Shown here in pieces: positions 40,557 to 49,966 of a DNA stretch of 64,000 nucleotides (position 1 is the stretch's first letter; every line of letters starts with the position of its first letter). The notes beneath the pieces are model-generated. The model ran no database searches. It was given only the letters and a program-made list of their open reading frames with translations, and was not told where the DNA came from. Source of the DNA: Luteipulveratus mongoliensis. Lineage in GTDB: Bacteria > Actinomycetota > Actinomycetes > Actinomycetales > Dermatophilaceae. Position numbers and translations under genes: made by a program. The stretch is from NCBI RefSeq assembly GCF_001190945.1, contig NZ_CP011112.1:1302001-1366000 (forward strand). The letters are read 5' to 3'.

Positions 40557-41228
40557 GTGACGATCAGAGTGCTGCTGGTGGACGACCACACGCTCGTGCG
40601 TGACGGCTTCCGGATGATCCTGGAGATCCAGGACGACATGGAGATCGTGGGGGCGGCGTCCGACGGCGCCGAAGCGGTCGAGCTGGCTGCGTCGCTGAAG
40701 CCGGACGTCGTGCTGATGGATATCCGGATGCCGCGGATGGACGGCATCGCCGCGACCCGCGCGATCACGGCCGCCGACCCGAGCGCGCGGGTGCTCGTGC
40801 TGACGACATTCGACCTGGACGACTACGTCTACGACGCCCTGCTGGCCGGCGCGTCCGGCTTCCTGCTGAAGGACGTCGGCCGGGACGACCTGGTGTCGGC
40901 GGTACGCGTCGTGGCCGAGGGCGAGGCGCTGCTCGCACCGACCGTGACGCGGCGGCTGCTGGGGGACTTCGTCCGCAGCCGGGGCGCTCGCGGGCCTGGC
41001 GAGACAGGGTTTGCCGGCCCGGACGTACTCACCGCTCGTGAGCTGGACACCCTTGAGCTGCTCGGCCAGGGCCTGTCCAACCTGCAGATCGCCGAGCGGC
41101 TGGTCGTCAGCGAGCACACGGTCAAGACGCACGTGTCCAACGTGTTCCACAAGCTCGGGCTGCGCGACCGGGTGCACGCGGTGATCTACGCCTACGAGCG
41201 CGGCATCATCAAGCCGAGCTCGCCCTGA
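40557..41228 (+). CDS. NarL/LuxR family response regulator
   Basis: 223 residues from GTG 40557, with GAGGAGG 6 nt upstream; the TTG at 40542 overlaps that ribosome site and is rejected. Receiver domain with acidic pair DDH at the N-terminus, phospho-acceptor D55 (PDVVLMDIRMPRMDG), Thr and Lys switch residues (VLTTFDLDDYVYDALLAGASGFLLKD), then a LuxR HTH (about 155-215: LTARELDTLELLGQGLSNLQIAERLVVSEHTVKTHVSNVFHKLGLRDR). Output of the adjacent histidine kinase. Confidence 0.95.
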   Translation: MTIRVLLVDDHTLVRDGFRMILEIQDDMEIVGAASDGAEAVELAASLKPDVVLMDIRMPRMDGIAATRAITAADPSARVLVLTTFDLDDYVYDALLAGASGFLLKDVGRDDLVSAVRVVAEGEALLAPTVTRRLLGDFVRSRGARGPGETGFAGPDVLTARELDTLELLGQGLSNLQIAERLVVSEHTVKTHVSNVFHKLGLRDRVHAVIYAYERGIIKPSSP

Positions 41229-41236
41229 CCCTTCTG

Positions 41237-41300
41237 GGCCGACAGTGCAAGCCGCGTCGCTTCCCGCTTCTGGGTAGCGACGCGGCTTGCACTGTCGGCC
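41237..41300. repeat. Hairpin family A copy 3 (one mismatch)
   Basis: Left arm 41237-41265 and right arm 41272-41300; 28 of 29 positions pair, loop GCTTCT. Placed 8 nt after the response-regulator stop, before the MMPL gene. Confidence 0.85.
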
Positions 41301-41413
41301 GAGCTCGTCTCACTCTCGCGAGGGAGGCGAAAGATGGGTCGGTGAGGCGATCCGGCGGACCGACGGAATTCCTAACGTCGTAGGTAACACCACGGCCACC
41401 TCAGGAGCCCGTC

Positions 41414-43519
41414 ATGATCGCCCGCATCGCCTCCGCCTCCATCGCTCACCGTCGCCTCGTCATAGTTGGCTGGCTACTCGCCGTCATCGCCGGATTCGCA
41501 GTAGTACCAGGTCTTTTCGGCAATCTCACGAGTGACGTCGCCGAGATCTCCAGCACCGAGTCGGTCCAGGCACACCGCGACCTGCGGGCGGCCGAGCCCA
41601 AGGGAGACGAGGTGTACGCCGTCGCGGACGGCCGTGCCGCGTCCGACCCCGGCCTCAAGGCCTCCGTCACGAAGGCGGCGTCGGACATCAAGGCGATGCC
41701 GGGCGTGCTGGCCGTCCAGACCCCGTGGAACTCGTCGAGCCCGAATCCGCAGGCGGTGTCGCGCGATGGGCGCGCGGTCGCGATCGCGGTGCAGTTCACC
41801 GCCGATGCGCCGGACGGGTCGGGTGACCGAGTTGTCAGTCGCATCAAGGCTATTGACGCGCCGCGGGTGATCGTCGGCGGCGGCTTCCTCCAGGACGAGG
41901 AGATGGACGCGCAGGCTGCCAGCGACCTGGCGAAAGCCGAGACGATCTCCATGCCGATCGTGCTCGTCCTCCTGGTCGTGGTCATGGGCGGGATCCTCGC
42001 CGCCGGTCTGCCCGTGCTCGTCGCCATCCTCGGGATGGCGCTGACGCTCGGCCTTCTGGCGGTTGCGAGCTGGATGACTGACATCTCGGTCTACTCGATC
42101 AACATCGTCACCATGCTCGGCCTCGGCCTCGCGATCGACTACGCACTGCTGATCGTCTCCCGCTACCGCGAGGAGCGCGCCACGAACACCGATCCGGTGG
42201 CTGCCGTCGTCGCCACGATGTCGAACGCCGGTCGTACCGTGACATTCTCGGGCCTCACGGTGGCGGCATCGCTCGCCGGACTCCTCGTCTTCCCGGACCC
42301 GTTCCTGCGCTCCGCCGGACTCGCCGGCATGGGGGTCGTGCTGCTGGACCTGGCACTCACTCTGACCCTCCTCCCTGCCCTCCTCGCGATCGTCGGCGGA
42401 CGCATCCGGCCGGCGAAGGCGGTCCGCACCGATCGTGGGTTCTTCGTCCGCGTCACCCACCTGGTCGCCGCCCGCCCGGTCATGGTGATCGTGGCGACGG
42501 TGCCGGTCCTGCTGCTCGCTGCTGCACCGTTCCTCGGCGCCCGGTTCGCCGAGCCCGACGCCCGATCCCTGCCCTCCTCGTCCGAGAGCCGGCAGCTGTC
42601 CGAGCTGGCCACGTCCCGCTTCGGTGTCGACGCCGACGTGGACCCCGTGACGGTCGTCGCCCGCGGAACCCTGCCCCCGTCGTACGCCGACCGGCTCCGG
42701 ACCCTGCCCGGCGTCCAGTCGGTCAGTGTCCGGCCCGACGTAGCCGGGCTGACCGTGATCGACGTGGTGCCGCAGGGGGAGAGCCAGGGAGACCGAGCAA
42801 TGGCTCTGGTCAAGGAGATTCGGCACCTGGACGGGCCGGCCGTGCGGGTGACGGGTGACGCGGCCGTCCTCACGGACTACCAGGCGTCGCTCAAGGCGAG
42901 GGCACCGTACGCGCTCGGCATCGTCGTGCTCGCGACGTTCGTGCTGCTGTTCCTCTTCACCGGATCGGTCATCGTGCCGCTGAAGGCGTTGGTGCTCAAC
43001 ACGTTGAGCCTCGGGGCGAGCTTCGGTGCGCTGGTCTGGGTGTTCCAGGACGGGCACCTCGGCGGGCTGATCGACACCCCGGCTCTGGGTTCGTTGAGCA
43101 TCACGACTCCGGTGCTGCTGTTCGCGATCGCGTTCGGGCTGTCGATGGACTACGAGGTGTTCCTGCTCGGGCGCATCTCGGAGACGTGGCGGCGTACTGG
43201 CTCGAACACCGAGGCGATCGCGGTGGGTCTGCAGCGGACCGGGCGGGTCGTCACGGCGGCCGCGTTGCTGATGGCGGTCGTGTTCGCCGGCTTCGTGGCC
43301 GGCGGCTTCTCGCCGGTGAAGCAGGTCGGGCTGGGGCTGCTGCTCGCCGTCATCGTGGACGCCACCGTCGTACGGCTGCTGCTCATGCCGGCCGCGATGA
43401 CCCTGATGGGTCGCTGGAACTGGTGGGCGCCGGCACCGCTGCGCCGGCTGCACGACCGGGTCGGTCTGACCGAGGAGCCGGCGCGAGTCGATCCGGCTCG
43501 GACGCTCAGCCCGGTCTGA
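41414..43519 (+). CDS. MMPL family RND-type membrane transporter
   Basis: 701 residues with 11-12 membrane helices in two repeats, each with a large external loop (about 35-170 and 370-500). MMPL wording: IAHRRLVIVGWLLAVIAGFAV, GLGLAIDYALLIVSRYREER (Asp-Tyr relay pair) and FGLSMDYEVFLLGRISETW in the second half, plus NAGRTVTFSGLTVAASLAGL. Such proteins export lipids or hydrophobic compounds by proton exchange. Its size matches the short actinobacterial MMPL group. Preceded by the two-component system, its likely regulator. Confidence 0.92.
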   Translation: MIARIASASIAHRRLVIVGWLLAVIAGFAVVPGLFGNLTSDVAEISSTESVQAHRDLRAAEPKGDEVYAVADGRAASDPGLKASVTKAASDIKAMPGVLAVQTPWNSSSPNPQAVSRDGRAVAIAVQFTADAPDGSGDRVVSRIKAIDAPRVIVGGGFLQDEEMDAQAASDLAKAETISMPIVLVLLVVVMGGILAAGLPVLVAILGMALTLGLLAVASWMTDISVYSINIVTMLGLGLAIDYALLIVSRYREERATNTDPVAAVVATMSNAGRTVTFSGLTVAASLAGLLVFPDPFLRSAGLAGMGVVLLDLALTLTLLPALLAIVGGRIRPAKAVRTDRGFFVRVTHLVAARPVMVIVATVPVLLLAAAPFLGARFAEPDARSLPSSSESRQLSELATSRFGVDADVDPVTVVARGTLPPSYADRLRTLPGVQSVSVRPDVAGLTVIDVVPQGESQGDRAMALVKEIRHLDGPAVRVTGDAAVLTDYQASLKARAPYALGIVVLATFVLLFLFTGSVIVPLKALVLNTLSLGASFGALVWVFQDGHLGGLIDTPALGSLSITTPVLLFAIAFGLSMDYEVFLLGRISETWRRTGSNTEAIAVGLQRTGRVVTAAALLMAVVFAGFVAGGFSPVKQVGLGLLLAVIVDATVVRLLLMPAAMTLMGRWNWWAPAPLRRLHDRVGLTEEPARVDPARTLSPV

Positions 43520-43523
43520 CTCA

Positions 43524-43581
43524 CCAACACGAATTGACTGGAGCAGCACGCATGCATGCTGCTCCAGTCAATTCGTGTTGG
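43524..43581. repeat. Hairpin family B copy 2 (perfect 25-bp stem)
   Basis: CCAACACGAATTGACTGGAG... (43524-43548) is fully complementary to 43557-43581, loop CGCATGCA. It lies between the convergent MMPL and Nei genes. Relative to copy 1 the outer 8 bp changed on both arms in a pairing-preserving way. Confidence 0.85.
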
Positions 43582-43592
43582 AGCCCACGACC

Positions 43593-44432
43593 TCAGCTGG
43601 GGGTGCGGCGCCGCGAGCGCGGCTGACAGGTGCGGCACCAGAACAGGTTGCGACCGGTGAGGTCAGCTCGGCTGACTGGTGTGCCGCAGACGAGGCACGG
43701 CAGTCCCTCGCGGCGGTAGACGTAGACCTCGCCGCCATGCTTGTCGACGCGAGCGTCGCGGCCCATCGCTTCGGGAGTGTGCTCGGGATAGACCGTGTCG
43801 ATCCGGCCGTCACGTACGCCGAGCGGCATCAGCTCGACGAGGTCGTCCCACATCGCCTCGAACTCCGGGCGGCGCAGGAACCGGCCCTGCATGAGCGGAT
43901 CGATCCGATGCCGGAACAAGACCTCTGCCCGATAGATGTTGCCGACTCCCGCAAAGATCGTCTGCTCCATCATCAGAGCACCAATCGGTTTGCGGGACTT
44001 ACGGATTCGCGTCCAAGTCACCTCTGGATCGGCATCCGCCCGCAGCGGGTCAGGTCCGAGCTTGGCGATGATCGCGGCAACTTCCGCTGGCGACCGAACA
44101 GCCACGACGATCGCGCCCCGCAGGTCCATCGTCATCGGCGGGGCATCCGTCGACAGGCGCCAGCGCACCTCACCGACCACGAGCGGGTCCACCTCGGGCG
44201 TGAAGAAAAACTTCCCGATCAAGCCGAGGTGGATGTTGACCTGCTCCTCGACATCCTGGAAACGCACGAACATCTGCTTGCCCCACGCCTCGGAGCGGTC
44301 GAGCACGTGCCCGTCAAACAGGGCAGCGTCGTCGGAGAAGCGACCCTGAGGGCTGGTCGACCGCATGACCCGGCCGCCGAACGAGCGGGTGAGCTCGCCG
44401 GCGATCCGGTGCGTGACGTGACCTTCGGGCAT
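43593..44432 (-). CDS. nei: Fpg/Nei family DNA glycosylase (endonuclease VIII-like)
   Basis: 279 residues. Begins MPEGHVTHRIA, so Pro2 (the N-terminal nucleophile after Met removal) and Glu3 are present. Motifs: LGLIGKFFFTP, a helix-two-turn-helix with MEQTIFAGVGNIYRAEVLFRHRIDPL, and a C-terminal zinc finger CLVCGTPV...NLFWCRTCQ. It removes oxidised bases and nicks the DNA by beta/delta elimination. MPEGH rather than MPELP places it with Nei-type enzymes. It starts 3 nt after the purL stop and is probably the last gene of a purL-nei operon. Confidence 0.92.
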   Translation of the reverse strand: MPEGHVTHRIAGELTRSFGGRVMRSTSPQGRFSDDAALFDGHVLDRSEAWGKQMFVRFQDVEEQVNIHLGLIGKFFFTPEVDPLVVGEVRWRLSTDAPPMTMDLRGAIVVAVRSPAEVAAIIAKLGPDPLRADADPEVTWTRIRKSRKPIGALMMEQTIFAGVGNIYRAEVLFRHRIDPLMQGRFLRRPEFEAMWDDLVELMPLGVRDGRIDTVYPEHTPEAMGRDARVDKHGGEVYVYRREGLPCLVCGTPVSRADLTGRNLFWCRTCQPRSRRRTPS

Positions 44433-44435
44433 GCC

Positions 44436-47400
44436 TCAGTCGATGAAGACGCGCGCGTTGCGGAACATCCGCAGCCACGGGCTGTCCTGCTCGATCGGCC
44501 CGTCGGTCCACGACATCTGCACATTGCGCTGGACACGCTCGGGGTGCGGCATCATCGCGGTGAAGCGGCCGTCCGGCGTCGTGACCGCCGTCAGACCGTC
44601 GGGGGAGCCGTTCGGGTTCGTCGGGTACGTCTTCGCCACCTCTCCCGCGCCGTCGATGAAGCGCGCGGCCCGGTGCACGGACGCAAGGTCGCCACGCGCG
44701 GAGAAGTCGGCGAAGCCCTCGCCGTGCGCCACCGCGATCGGCAAGCGGCTGTCGGCCATCCCGTCGAAGAAGATCGACGGACTGTTGAGCACCTCGACCA
44801 GGGACAGGCGGGCTTCGTACTGCTCGGAGACGTTGCGGGTGAAGTGCGGCCACGCCTCGGCGCCAGGGATGAGGTCGGCCAGCGCGGCGAACATCTGGCA
44901 GCCGTTGCAGATGCCGAGGCCGAATGTGCCTGTGCGGTGGAAGAACTCGTGGAACTGGTCGGTCAGCCGGTTGTCGAACAGCACCGATCGTGCCCAGCCT
45001 TCACCGGCACCCAACGTGTCGCCGTAGGAGAAGCCGCCGCAGGCGACCAGACCGGTGTAGTCGGCGAGTGAAGTGCGACCCGTCTGCAGGTCGGTCATGT
45101 GGACGTCGTAGGTGTCGAAGCCGGCCTTGTCGAACGCGAACGCCGTCTCGACGTGGGAGTTGACGCCCTGCTCGCGCAGGATCGCGACCTTGGGACGCGT
45201 GCCGAGGTTGAGGTAAGGCGCAGCGATGTCATCGGCGGGGTCGAACGTCGGACTGACCTGCAGGCCAACGGAATCCGCGCCGAAGGCCGCGTGCTCCTCA
45301 TCCGCCGACGCAGGGTTGTCGCGCAGCGCACTGATGCGCCACGACACCTCGTCCCAGGCCTGGGCCAGGTCGCGCAGCGGCTCGTCGATGACAGTCTCGC
45401 CGGCGATCTGGACGCGTACCTGGCGCTCGGTGGTCGGACCGCCGACGACGCTGGTGATGCTGTCGCCGAGACCGGCTGCCTCGAGGCGGTCGAGGATGTC
45501 CTCGAGGTGCTCGTCCGGCACCTCGATGAGCGCGCCGAGCTCTTCGGCGAACAGCTCGGACACCGAGCTCAGGCCGAGCAGCTCGACTCCGCAGCCGCCG
45601 GCGAACGCCATCTCGCACGCGGCCGCCCACAGGCCGCCGTCTGAACGGTCGTGATAGGCCGTGACGAGCCCGTCGGCGCGCAGCCCGTTGACGGCGTCGA
45701 CCAGTCGTACGAGGTGGGCGGGCTCGTCGAGGTCGGGCACCTCACCGCCGAACTCGCCTGCCACCTGGGCGAGTACGGACCCACCGAGGCGGTTGCGCTC
45801 AGCACCGAGGTCGATCAGCAGGAGCGAGGTCTCGGGGCGGTCGCCACCGCCGCCGCGCAGCTGGGGGGTGAGAGTACGGCGTACATCAGGGAGCGAGGCG
45901 AAAGCTGAGACCACCAGCGACACCGGCGAAGTCACCTGTCGCGTCTCGCCATTGGCGTCCCACTTGGTGCGCATCGACAAGGAGTCCTTGCCGACCGGCA
46001 CGCTGACCCCGAGGGCCGGACACAGCTCGAGCGCGACGGCACGCACGGTGTCGTAGAGCGCCGCGTCCTCGCCAGGCTCACCGCATGCGGCCATCCAGTT
46101 GCACGACAGCTTGACGCCGCGCAGCGTGATCGGCGCAGCGAGCAGGTTGGTGATCGCCTCGCCGACAGCCATCCGCCCGGAGGCGGGCCCGTCGACGGCG
46201 GCCAGCGGCATCCGTTCACCCGTCGCCATGGCTTGGCCCGCCAGCCCCGACAGGTCGGAGAGCGTGACCGCGACATCAGCGACCGGTACCTGCCACGGGC
46301 CGACCATCTGGTCGCGGTGCGACAGACCGCCGACCGTGCGGTCCGCGATGGTGATCAGGAATCGCTTGCTGGCGACGGTCGGGTGGCGCAGGACGGCGTA
46401 CGCCGCCTCCCGGACGTTGAGGTCACTGGTGTCCAGTGCCGGGGCGGTCCGCTCGACGTGCGTGACGTCGCGCGTCATCCGCGGCGGCTTGCCCAGCAGC
46501 ACCTCCATCGGCATGTCCACGGCACGCTCGCCGGTCGAGTAGCCCGGAGCCCTCGCGGCGTTGGTCGAGTAGCCCGGAGCCCCTGCGGCGTTGGTCGAGT
46601 AGCCCGGAGCCCCCGCGGCGTTGGTCGAGTAGCCCGGAGCGCTAGCGGAGGGCGTATCGAGACCTGGTGACGGCTGGGGAGACTCCGCGTCCGCGCCTGC
46701 GGTGGTCTCGATACGGCTCGCCCCTGGGGGCTCGCCTACTCGACCAGCGTTGGGGTCGAGCTCGCCTACTCGACCAGCGTTGGGGTCGAGCTCGCCTACT
46801 CGACCAGCGTCTTCGAGGACGAGGTGGCCGTCGGCCTTCGCGACGCCGACGACGGCGTACGGGCAACGTTCGCGATCGGCCAGCGCGGCGAAGCGAGACA
46901 GCGAATCAGGAGCAAGCGCAACGACATAGCGCTCCTGGCTCTCGTTGCACCAGATCTCCTTGGGCGCCAGGCCGGACTCCTCCAGCGGCACCGCCGACAG
47001 GTCGAACCGCGCGCCGAGCCCGGCGTCGTCGACCAGCTCGGGGAAGGCGTTCGACAGGCCGCCCGCGCCCACGTCGTGGATGGCCAGGACCGGGTTGTCG
47101 GAGCCCAGCGCCCAGCAGTGGTTGATGACTTCCTGTGCGCGGCGCTCGATCTCGGGGTTGCCCCGCTGCACGGAGTCGAAGTCGAGGTCGGCCGCGTTGG
47201 TGCCCGACGCCATGGACGAGGCCGCGCCACCACCCATCCCGATGCGCATGCCCGGTCCGCCGAGCTGGACGAGCAGCGTGCCGTCAGGAAAGCGGACCTT
47301 CGCGGTCTGCGAGGCGTCGATCGAGCCGAGCCCGCCGGCGCACATGATCGGCTTGTGGAAGCCGCGGCGTACGCCGTCGACGGTCTGCTCGTAGACCCGG

Positions 47401-48602
47401 AAGAACCCTCCCAGGCCCGGCCGCCCGAACTCGTTGTTGAACGCAGCCGCGCCGATCGGGCCGTCGAGCATGATGTCGAGCGGCGAGGCGATGTGGTCGG
47501 GCCGGCCGTAGGAGTCACGCTCCCACGGCTCGTCGGTGCCGGGCAGGTTCAGGTTGGAGACAGCGAACCCGGTCAGGCCGGCCTTCGGTGCCGAGCCGCG
47601 ACCCGTCGCACCCTCGTCACGGATCTCGCCGCCGGCGCCGGTCGCGGCCCCGGGGAACGGGCTGATCGCCGTCGGGTGGTTGTGCGTCTCGACCTTCATC
47701 AGCACGTGCGCCTCGGTCTCGCGCGCGACGTAGCGCCCTGGCCCGTCGTGCGTGTCGGGCTCCCAGCGGGTGATCTGGCCGCCCTGCATGATCGAGGCGT
47801 TGTCGGTGTAGGCGACGACCGTGCCCTCGCCGGCGACCTTCTCGGTGTGCCGGATCATCCCGAACAGGCTGGACGTCTGCGGCTCGCCGTCGAGCACGAA
47901 GTCGGCGTTGAAGATCTTGTGCCGACAGTGCTCGGAGTTGGCCTGCGCGAACATCATCAGCTCGACGTCGGTCGGGTTGCGCTGCAGCCCCTGGAACGCC
48001 TCGACCAGATAGTCGATCTCGTCGTCCGACAACGCCAGGCCGTACGACTTGTCGGCCTCCTCGAGCGCCGCCCGTCCGCGGCCGAGCACGTCGACGTGCT
48101 CGAGCGGCTCCGGCGTGCGCTCGTCGAACAGCGCGGCCGCGTCCTCGCGGTGCGCCAGCACGCACTCCGTCATCCGGTCGTGCAGCAGCGTCGCGACGGC
48201 GCTGCGCTGGTCATCGTCGAGCAGCAGGTCGAGGCGGTGCACGACGTCGTACTCCGTGACGCGCTCGACCCGGTGCACCTCGACGCCACAGTTGTGCAGG
48301 ATGTCGGTTGCCTTGGACGCCCAGGGCGAGACCGTGCCGAGCCGGGGGCCGACGACGAACGTGGTGGCGCTGCCGGGGACGGGCGGCGCCGGCTGGCCGT
48401 AGGTCAGCAGCTGGGTGACCCGCTCGGACGCCGCGTCGTCGAGGGCAGACTCCGACGCCACCCAGTGCACGTGCCGGGCCACGACATCGGTGACCTGCGG
48501 CGCGACGGCCTGCAGCCGCTCGACGAGCGCGCGGGTGCGGAAGGGAGAGAGTGCGGCGCCACCCTCGACGGTGGTCAGCACAGGCACGTGCGACGAGGAC
48601 AT
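44436..48602 (-). CDS. purL: Phosphoribosylformylglycinamidine synthase, single-chain type, with repeat-derived insertion
   Basis: 1388 residues from ATG 48602 (GGAG about 9 nt upstream). It converts FGAR to FGAM with glutamine and ATP (step 4 of purine synthesis). Order: PurS-like N-terminal domain, linker, two AIRS-type halves ([43 protein letters not shown] and the second half from about 700), then a class I glutaminase domain ([19 protein letters not shown], nucleophile about C1232 in [11 protein letters not shown]). This is the long PurL, not the PurS/PurQ/PurL set usual in actinobacteria. About 94 residues at roughly 598-691 are encoded by a palindromic repeat (see 46531-46811) and replace a short loop before [19 protein letters not shown]. 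Confidence 0.95.
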   Translation of the reverse strand: MSSSHVPVLTTVEGGAALSPFRTRALVERLQAVAPQVTDVVARHVHWVASESALDDAASERVTQLLTYGQPAPPVPGSATTFVVGPRLGTVSPWASKATDILHNCGVEVHRVERVTEYDVVHRLDLLLDDDQRSAVATLLHDRMTECVLAHREDAAALFDERTPEPLEHVDVLGRGRAALEEADKSYGLALSDDEIDYLVEAFQGLQRNPTDVELMMFAQANSEHCRHKIFNADFVLDGEPQTSSLFGMIRHTEKVAGEGTVVAYTDNASIMQGGQITRWEPDTHDGPGRYVARETEAHVLMKVETHNHPTAISPFPGAATGAGGEIRDEGATGRGSAPKAGLTGFAVSNLNLPGTDEPWERDSYGRPDHIASPLDIMLDGPIGAAAFNNEFGRPGLGGFFRVYEQTVDGVRRGFHKPIMCAGGLGSIDASQTAKVRFPDGTLLVQLGGPGMRIGMGGGAASSMASGTNAADLDFDSVQRGNPEIERRAQEVINHCWALGSDNPVLAIHDVGAGGLSNAFPELVDDAGLGARFDLSAVPLEESGLAPKEIWCNESQERYVVALAPDSLSRFAALADRERCPYAVVGVAKADGHLVLEDAGRVGELDPNAGRVGELDPNAGRVGEPPGASRIETTAGADAESPQPSPGLDTPSASAPGYSTNAAGAPGYSTNAAGAPGYSTNAARAPGYSTGERAVDMPMEVLLGKPPRMTRDVTHVERTAPALDTSDLNVREAAYAVLRHPTVASKRFLITIADRTVGGLSHRDQMVGPWQVPVADVAVTLSDLSGLAGQAMATGERMPLAAVDGPASGRMAVGEAITNLLAAPITLRGVKLSCNWMAACGEPGEDAALYDTVRAVALELCPALGVSVPVGKDSLSMRTKWDANGETRQVTSPVSLVVSAFASLPDVRRTLTPQLRGGGGDRPETSLLLIDLGAERNRLGGSVLAQVAGEFGGEVPDLDEPAHLVRLVDAVNGLRADGLVTAYHDRSDGGLWAAACEMAFAGGCGVELLGLSSVSELFAEELGALIEVPDEHLEDILDRLEAAGLGDSITSVVGGPTTERQVRVQIAGETVIDEPLRDLAQAWDEVSWRISALRDNPASADEEHAAFGADSVGLQVSPTFDPADDIAAPYLNLGTRPKVAILREQGVNSHVETAFAFDKAGFDTYDVHMTDLQTGRTSLADYTGLVACGGFSYGDTLGAGEGWARSVLFDNRLTDQFHEFFHRTGTFGLGICNGCQMFAALADLIPGAEAWPHFTRNVSEQYEARLSLVEVLNSPSIFFDGMADSRLPIAVAHGEGFADFSARGDLASVHRAARFIDGAGEVAKTYPTNPNGSPDGLTAVTTPDGRFTAMMPHPERVQRNVQMSWTDGPIEQDSPWLRMFRNARVFID
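46531..46811. repeat. Family D palindromic repeat array inside the purL reading frame
   Basis: Plus-strand 30-nt units beginning CCGGTCGAGTAGCCCGGAGC at 46531, 46561, 46591 and 46621 form the left arm; the centre (46650-46715) pairs GCGTATCGAGACC with GGTCTCGATACGG; the right arm has 30-nt units at 46741 and 46771 ending in CTCGCCTACTCGACCAGCG. Translated on the purL strand these give repeated [10 protein letters not shown] and [10 protein letters not shown] decapeptides with no stop. Sequence is the same family as the intergenic elements at 7709, 11667 and 56109. Confidence 0.9.
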
Positions 48603-48660
48603 GTCAGGGGTCTCCGGGGGTGGGAAGGGGGGGCTGGTGGAATCCCGGCGGGACCGCCCA

Positions 48661-48690
48661 AGGTTACCGAGCGGCGTACCCACGCCCGAA
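48661..48690 (-). promoter_or_regulatory. Candidate purL promoter
   Basis: Coding-strand TTCGGG (48690-48685) and TAACCT (48666-48661) with an 18-nt spacer, about 60 nt upstream of the purL ATG. The -10 hexamer equals that proposed for purA. Confidence 0.4.
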
Positions 48691-48807
48691 TCGTGGATGG
48701 GTAGAACGACCCATGCGGCCGGCGTACGAGATGGGACTCGTGGCCGATGGCGTGTCCGAAACCGCTCCCTAGCGTCTCTTGTACGAGGACGAAGGGACGT
48801 GGACGTG

Positions 48808-49911
48808 ATGGCCACACAGCACATCGAGACACTGATCATCGGCGCGGGGCAAGCCGGACTATCGACGGGTTACCACCTGCAGCGCCAGGGGCGGCCGTTC
48901 CTGATCATCGACGGCGGCGACCGAGTTGGTGACAACTGGCGCCACCAGTGGGACAGCCTCCGGCTCTACACGCCGGCGAAGTACGACGGCCTGCCCGGGC
49001 TGCCGTTCCCGGCGGACGACCCGTGGCACTTCCCGGGCAAGGACGAGGTCGGCGACTACCTGGAGGCGTACGCCCTCCGCTGGGATCTCCCGGTGCGGAT
49101 GAGCACACGGGTCGACCGGCTCGCGTCGGACGGAGATGGCGGCTACGTCGCCTCTCTCGGCGCCGACACGATCACCTGCGACAACGTGGTCATCGCGACC
49201 GGGACGTTCGGTCGTACGCCGCTCGTGCCCGACTTCGCGAAGGACCTGGACGAGCGGATCGTGCAGCTGCACTCCAGCGAGTACCGCCGCCCCGAGCAGC
49301 TGCCCGCCGGTCCGGTCCTGGTCGTCGGCGGCTCGCACTCCGGGATGGACGTCGCCTACGAGGCGGGCGAGACGCACGAGACGATCCTGTGTGGACGCGA
49401 GTGCGGTCAGATCCCGGTCCCCTTCAGCTCACGTCGGGGGCGGCTGTTCCTGCCAGTGATGTTCTTCATGTTCAAGCATGTGCTCACCCGGCGAACTCCT
49501 ATGGGGCGCAAGGCAATGCCGCACGTCCGCTTCCACGGTGGCCCGAGTCTGAGGGTCAAGAAGGCCGACCTCGAGGCGCGTGGTGTCGAGCGGGTCACCG
49601 ACCGTGTCGTCGGCGTCGAGGGAGGGCGACCGCTGCTCGCCGGCGGACGAGTGGTCGATCCAGCAGCAGTGGTGTGGTGCACCGGTTTCACCCAGGTGTT
49701 CGACTGGATCGACCTGCCGATCCTCGGTGAGGACGGCTGGCCCGTGGAGTTCCGCGGGGTCTCGGACGCCTCACCGGGACTGTTCTTCTGCGGGCTGAGC
49801 TTCCAGTACGCGTTCGCCTCGATGGTCCTGCCCGGCGTCGGCCGGGACGCGGCGTACGTCGCGACACAGATCGGGCGGCGGGTACGGCGTACGACACCAG
49901 TTGCCGCCTAA
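48808..49911 (+). CDS. FAD-dependent NAD(P)-binding monooxygenase-like oxidoreductase
   Basis: 367 residues from ATG 48808. Two Rossmann motifs: [17 protein letters not shown] (FAD) at the N-terminus and [17 protein letters not shown] (NADPH) near residue 172; between them [28 protein letters not shown], typical of bacterial flavin-containing monooxygenases. Conserved [18 protein letters not shown] and CTGF at the C-terminal half. Substrate unknown. It is followed by a LuxR regulator with TPR-like repeats, a pairing repeated in actinobacteria. Confidence 0.88.
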   Translation: MATQHIETLIIGAGQAGLSTGYHLQRQGRPFLIIDGGDRVGDNWRHQWDSLRLYTPAKYDGLPGLPFPADDPWHFPGKDEVGDYLEAYALRWDLPVRMSTRVDRLASDGDGGYVASLGADTITCDNVVIATGTFGRTPLVPDFAKDLDERIVQLHSSEYRRPEQLPAGPVLVVGGSHSGMDVAYEAGETHETILCGRECGQIPVPFSSRRGRLFLPVMFFMFKHVLTRRTPMGRKAMPHVRFHGGPSLRVKKADLEARGVERVTDRVVGVEGGRPLLAGGRVVDPAAVVWCTGFTQVFDWIDLPILGEDGWPVEFRGVSDASPGLFFCGLSFQYAFASMVLPGVGRDAAYVATQIGRRVRRTTPVAA

Positions 49912-49966
49912 GCCGAAAGGGCGCCGCGGACGGGCGCCGCCCGCCGTACGCTCGACACGGGAAGTG

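Noticed and set aside
41474-43549. Long open frame antisense to the MMPL gene (691 codons)
   Set aside because: Shadow of a high-GC gene; Arg/His/Asp-rich low-quality translation.
46531-46811. CRISPR-like array (30-nt repeats)
   Set aside because: Units are contiguous without spacers, arranged as two inverted arms, and lie in frame inside purL.
46824-48704. Long open frame antisense to purL (626 codons)
   Set aside because: Same reason; its frame mirrors purL codons and has no ribosome site or known motif.
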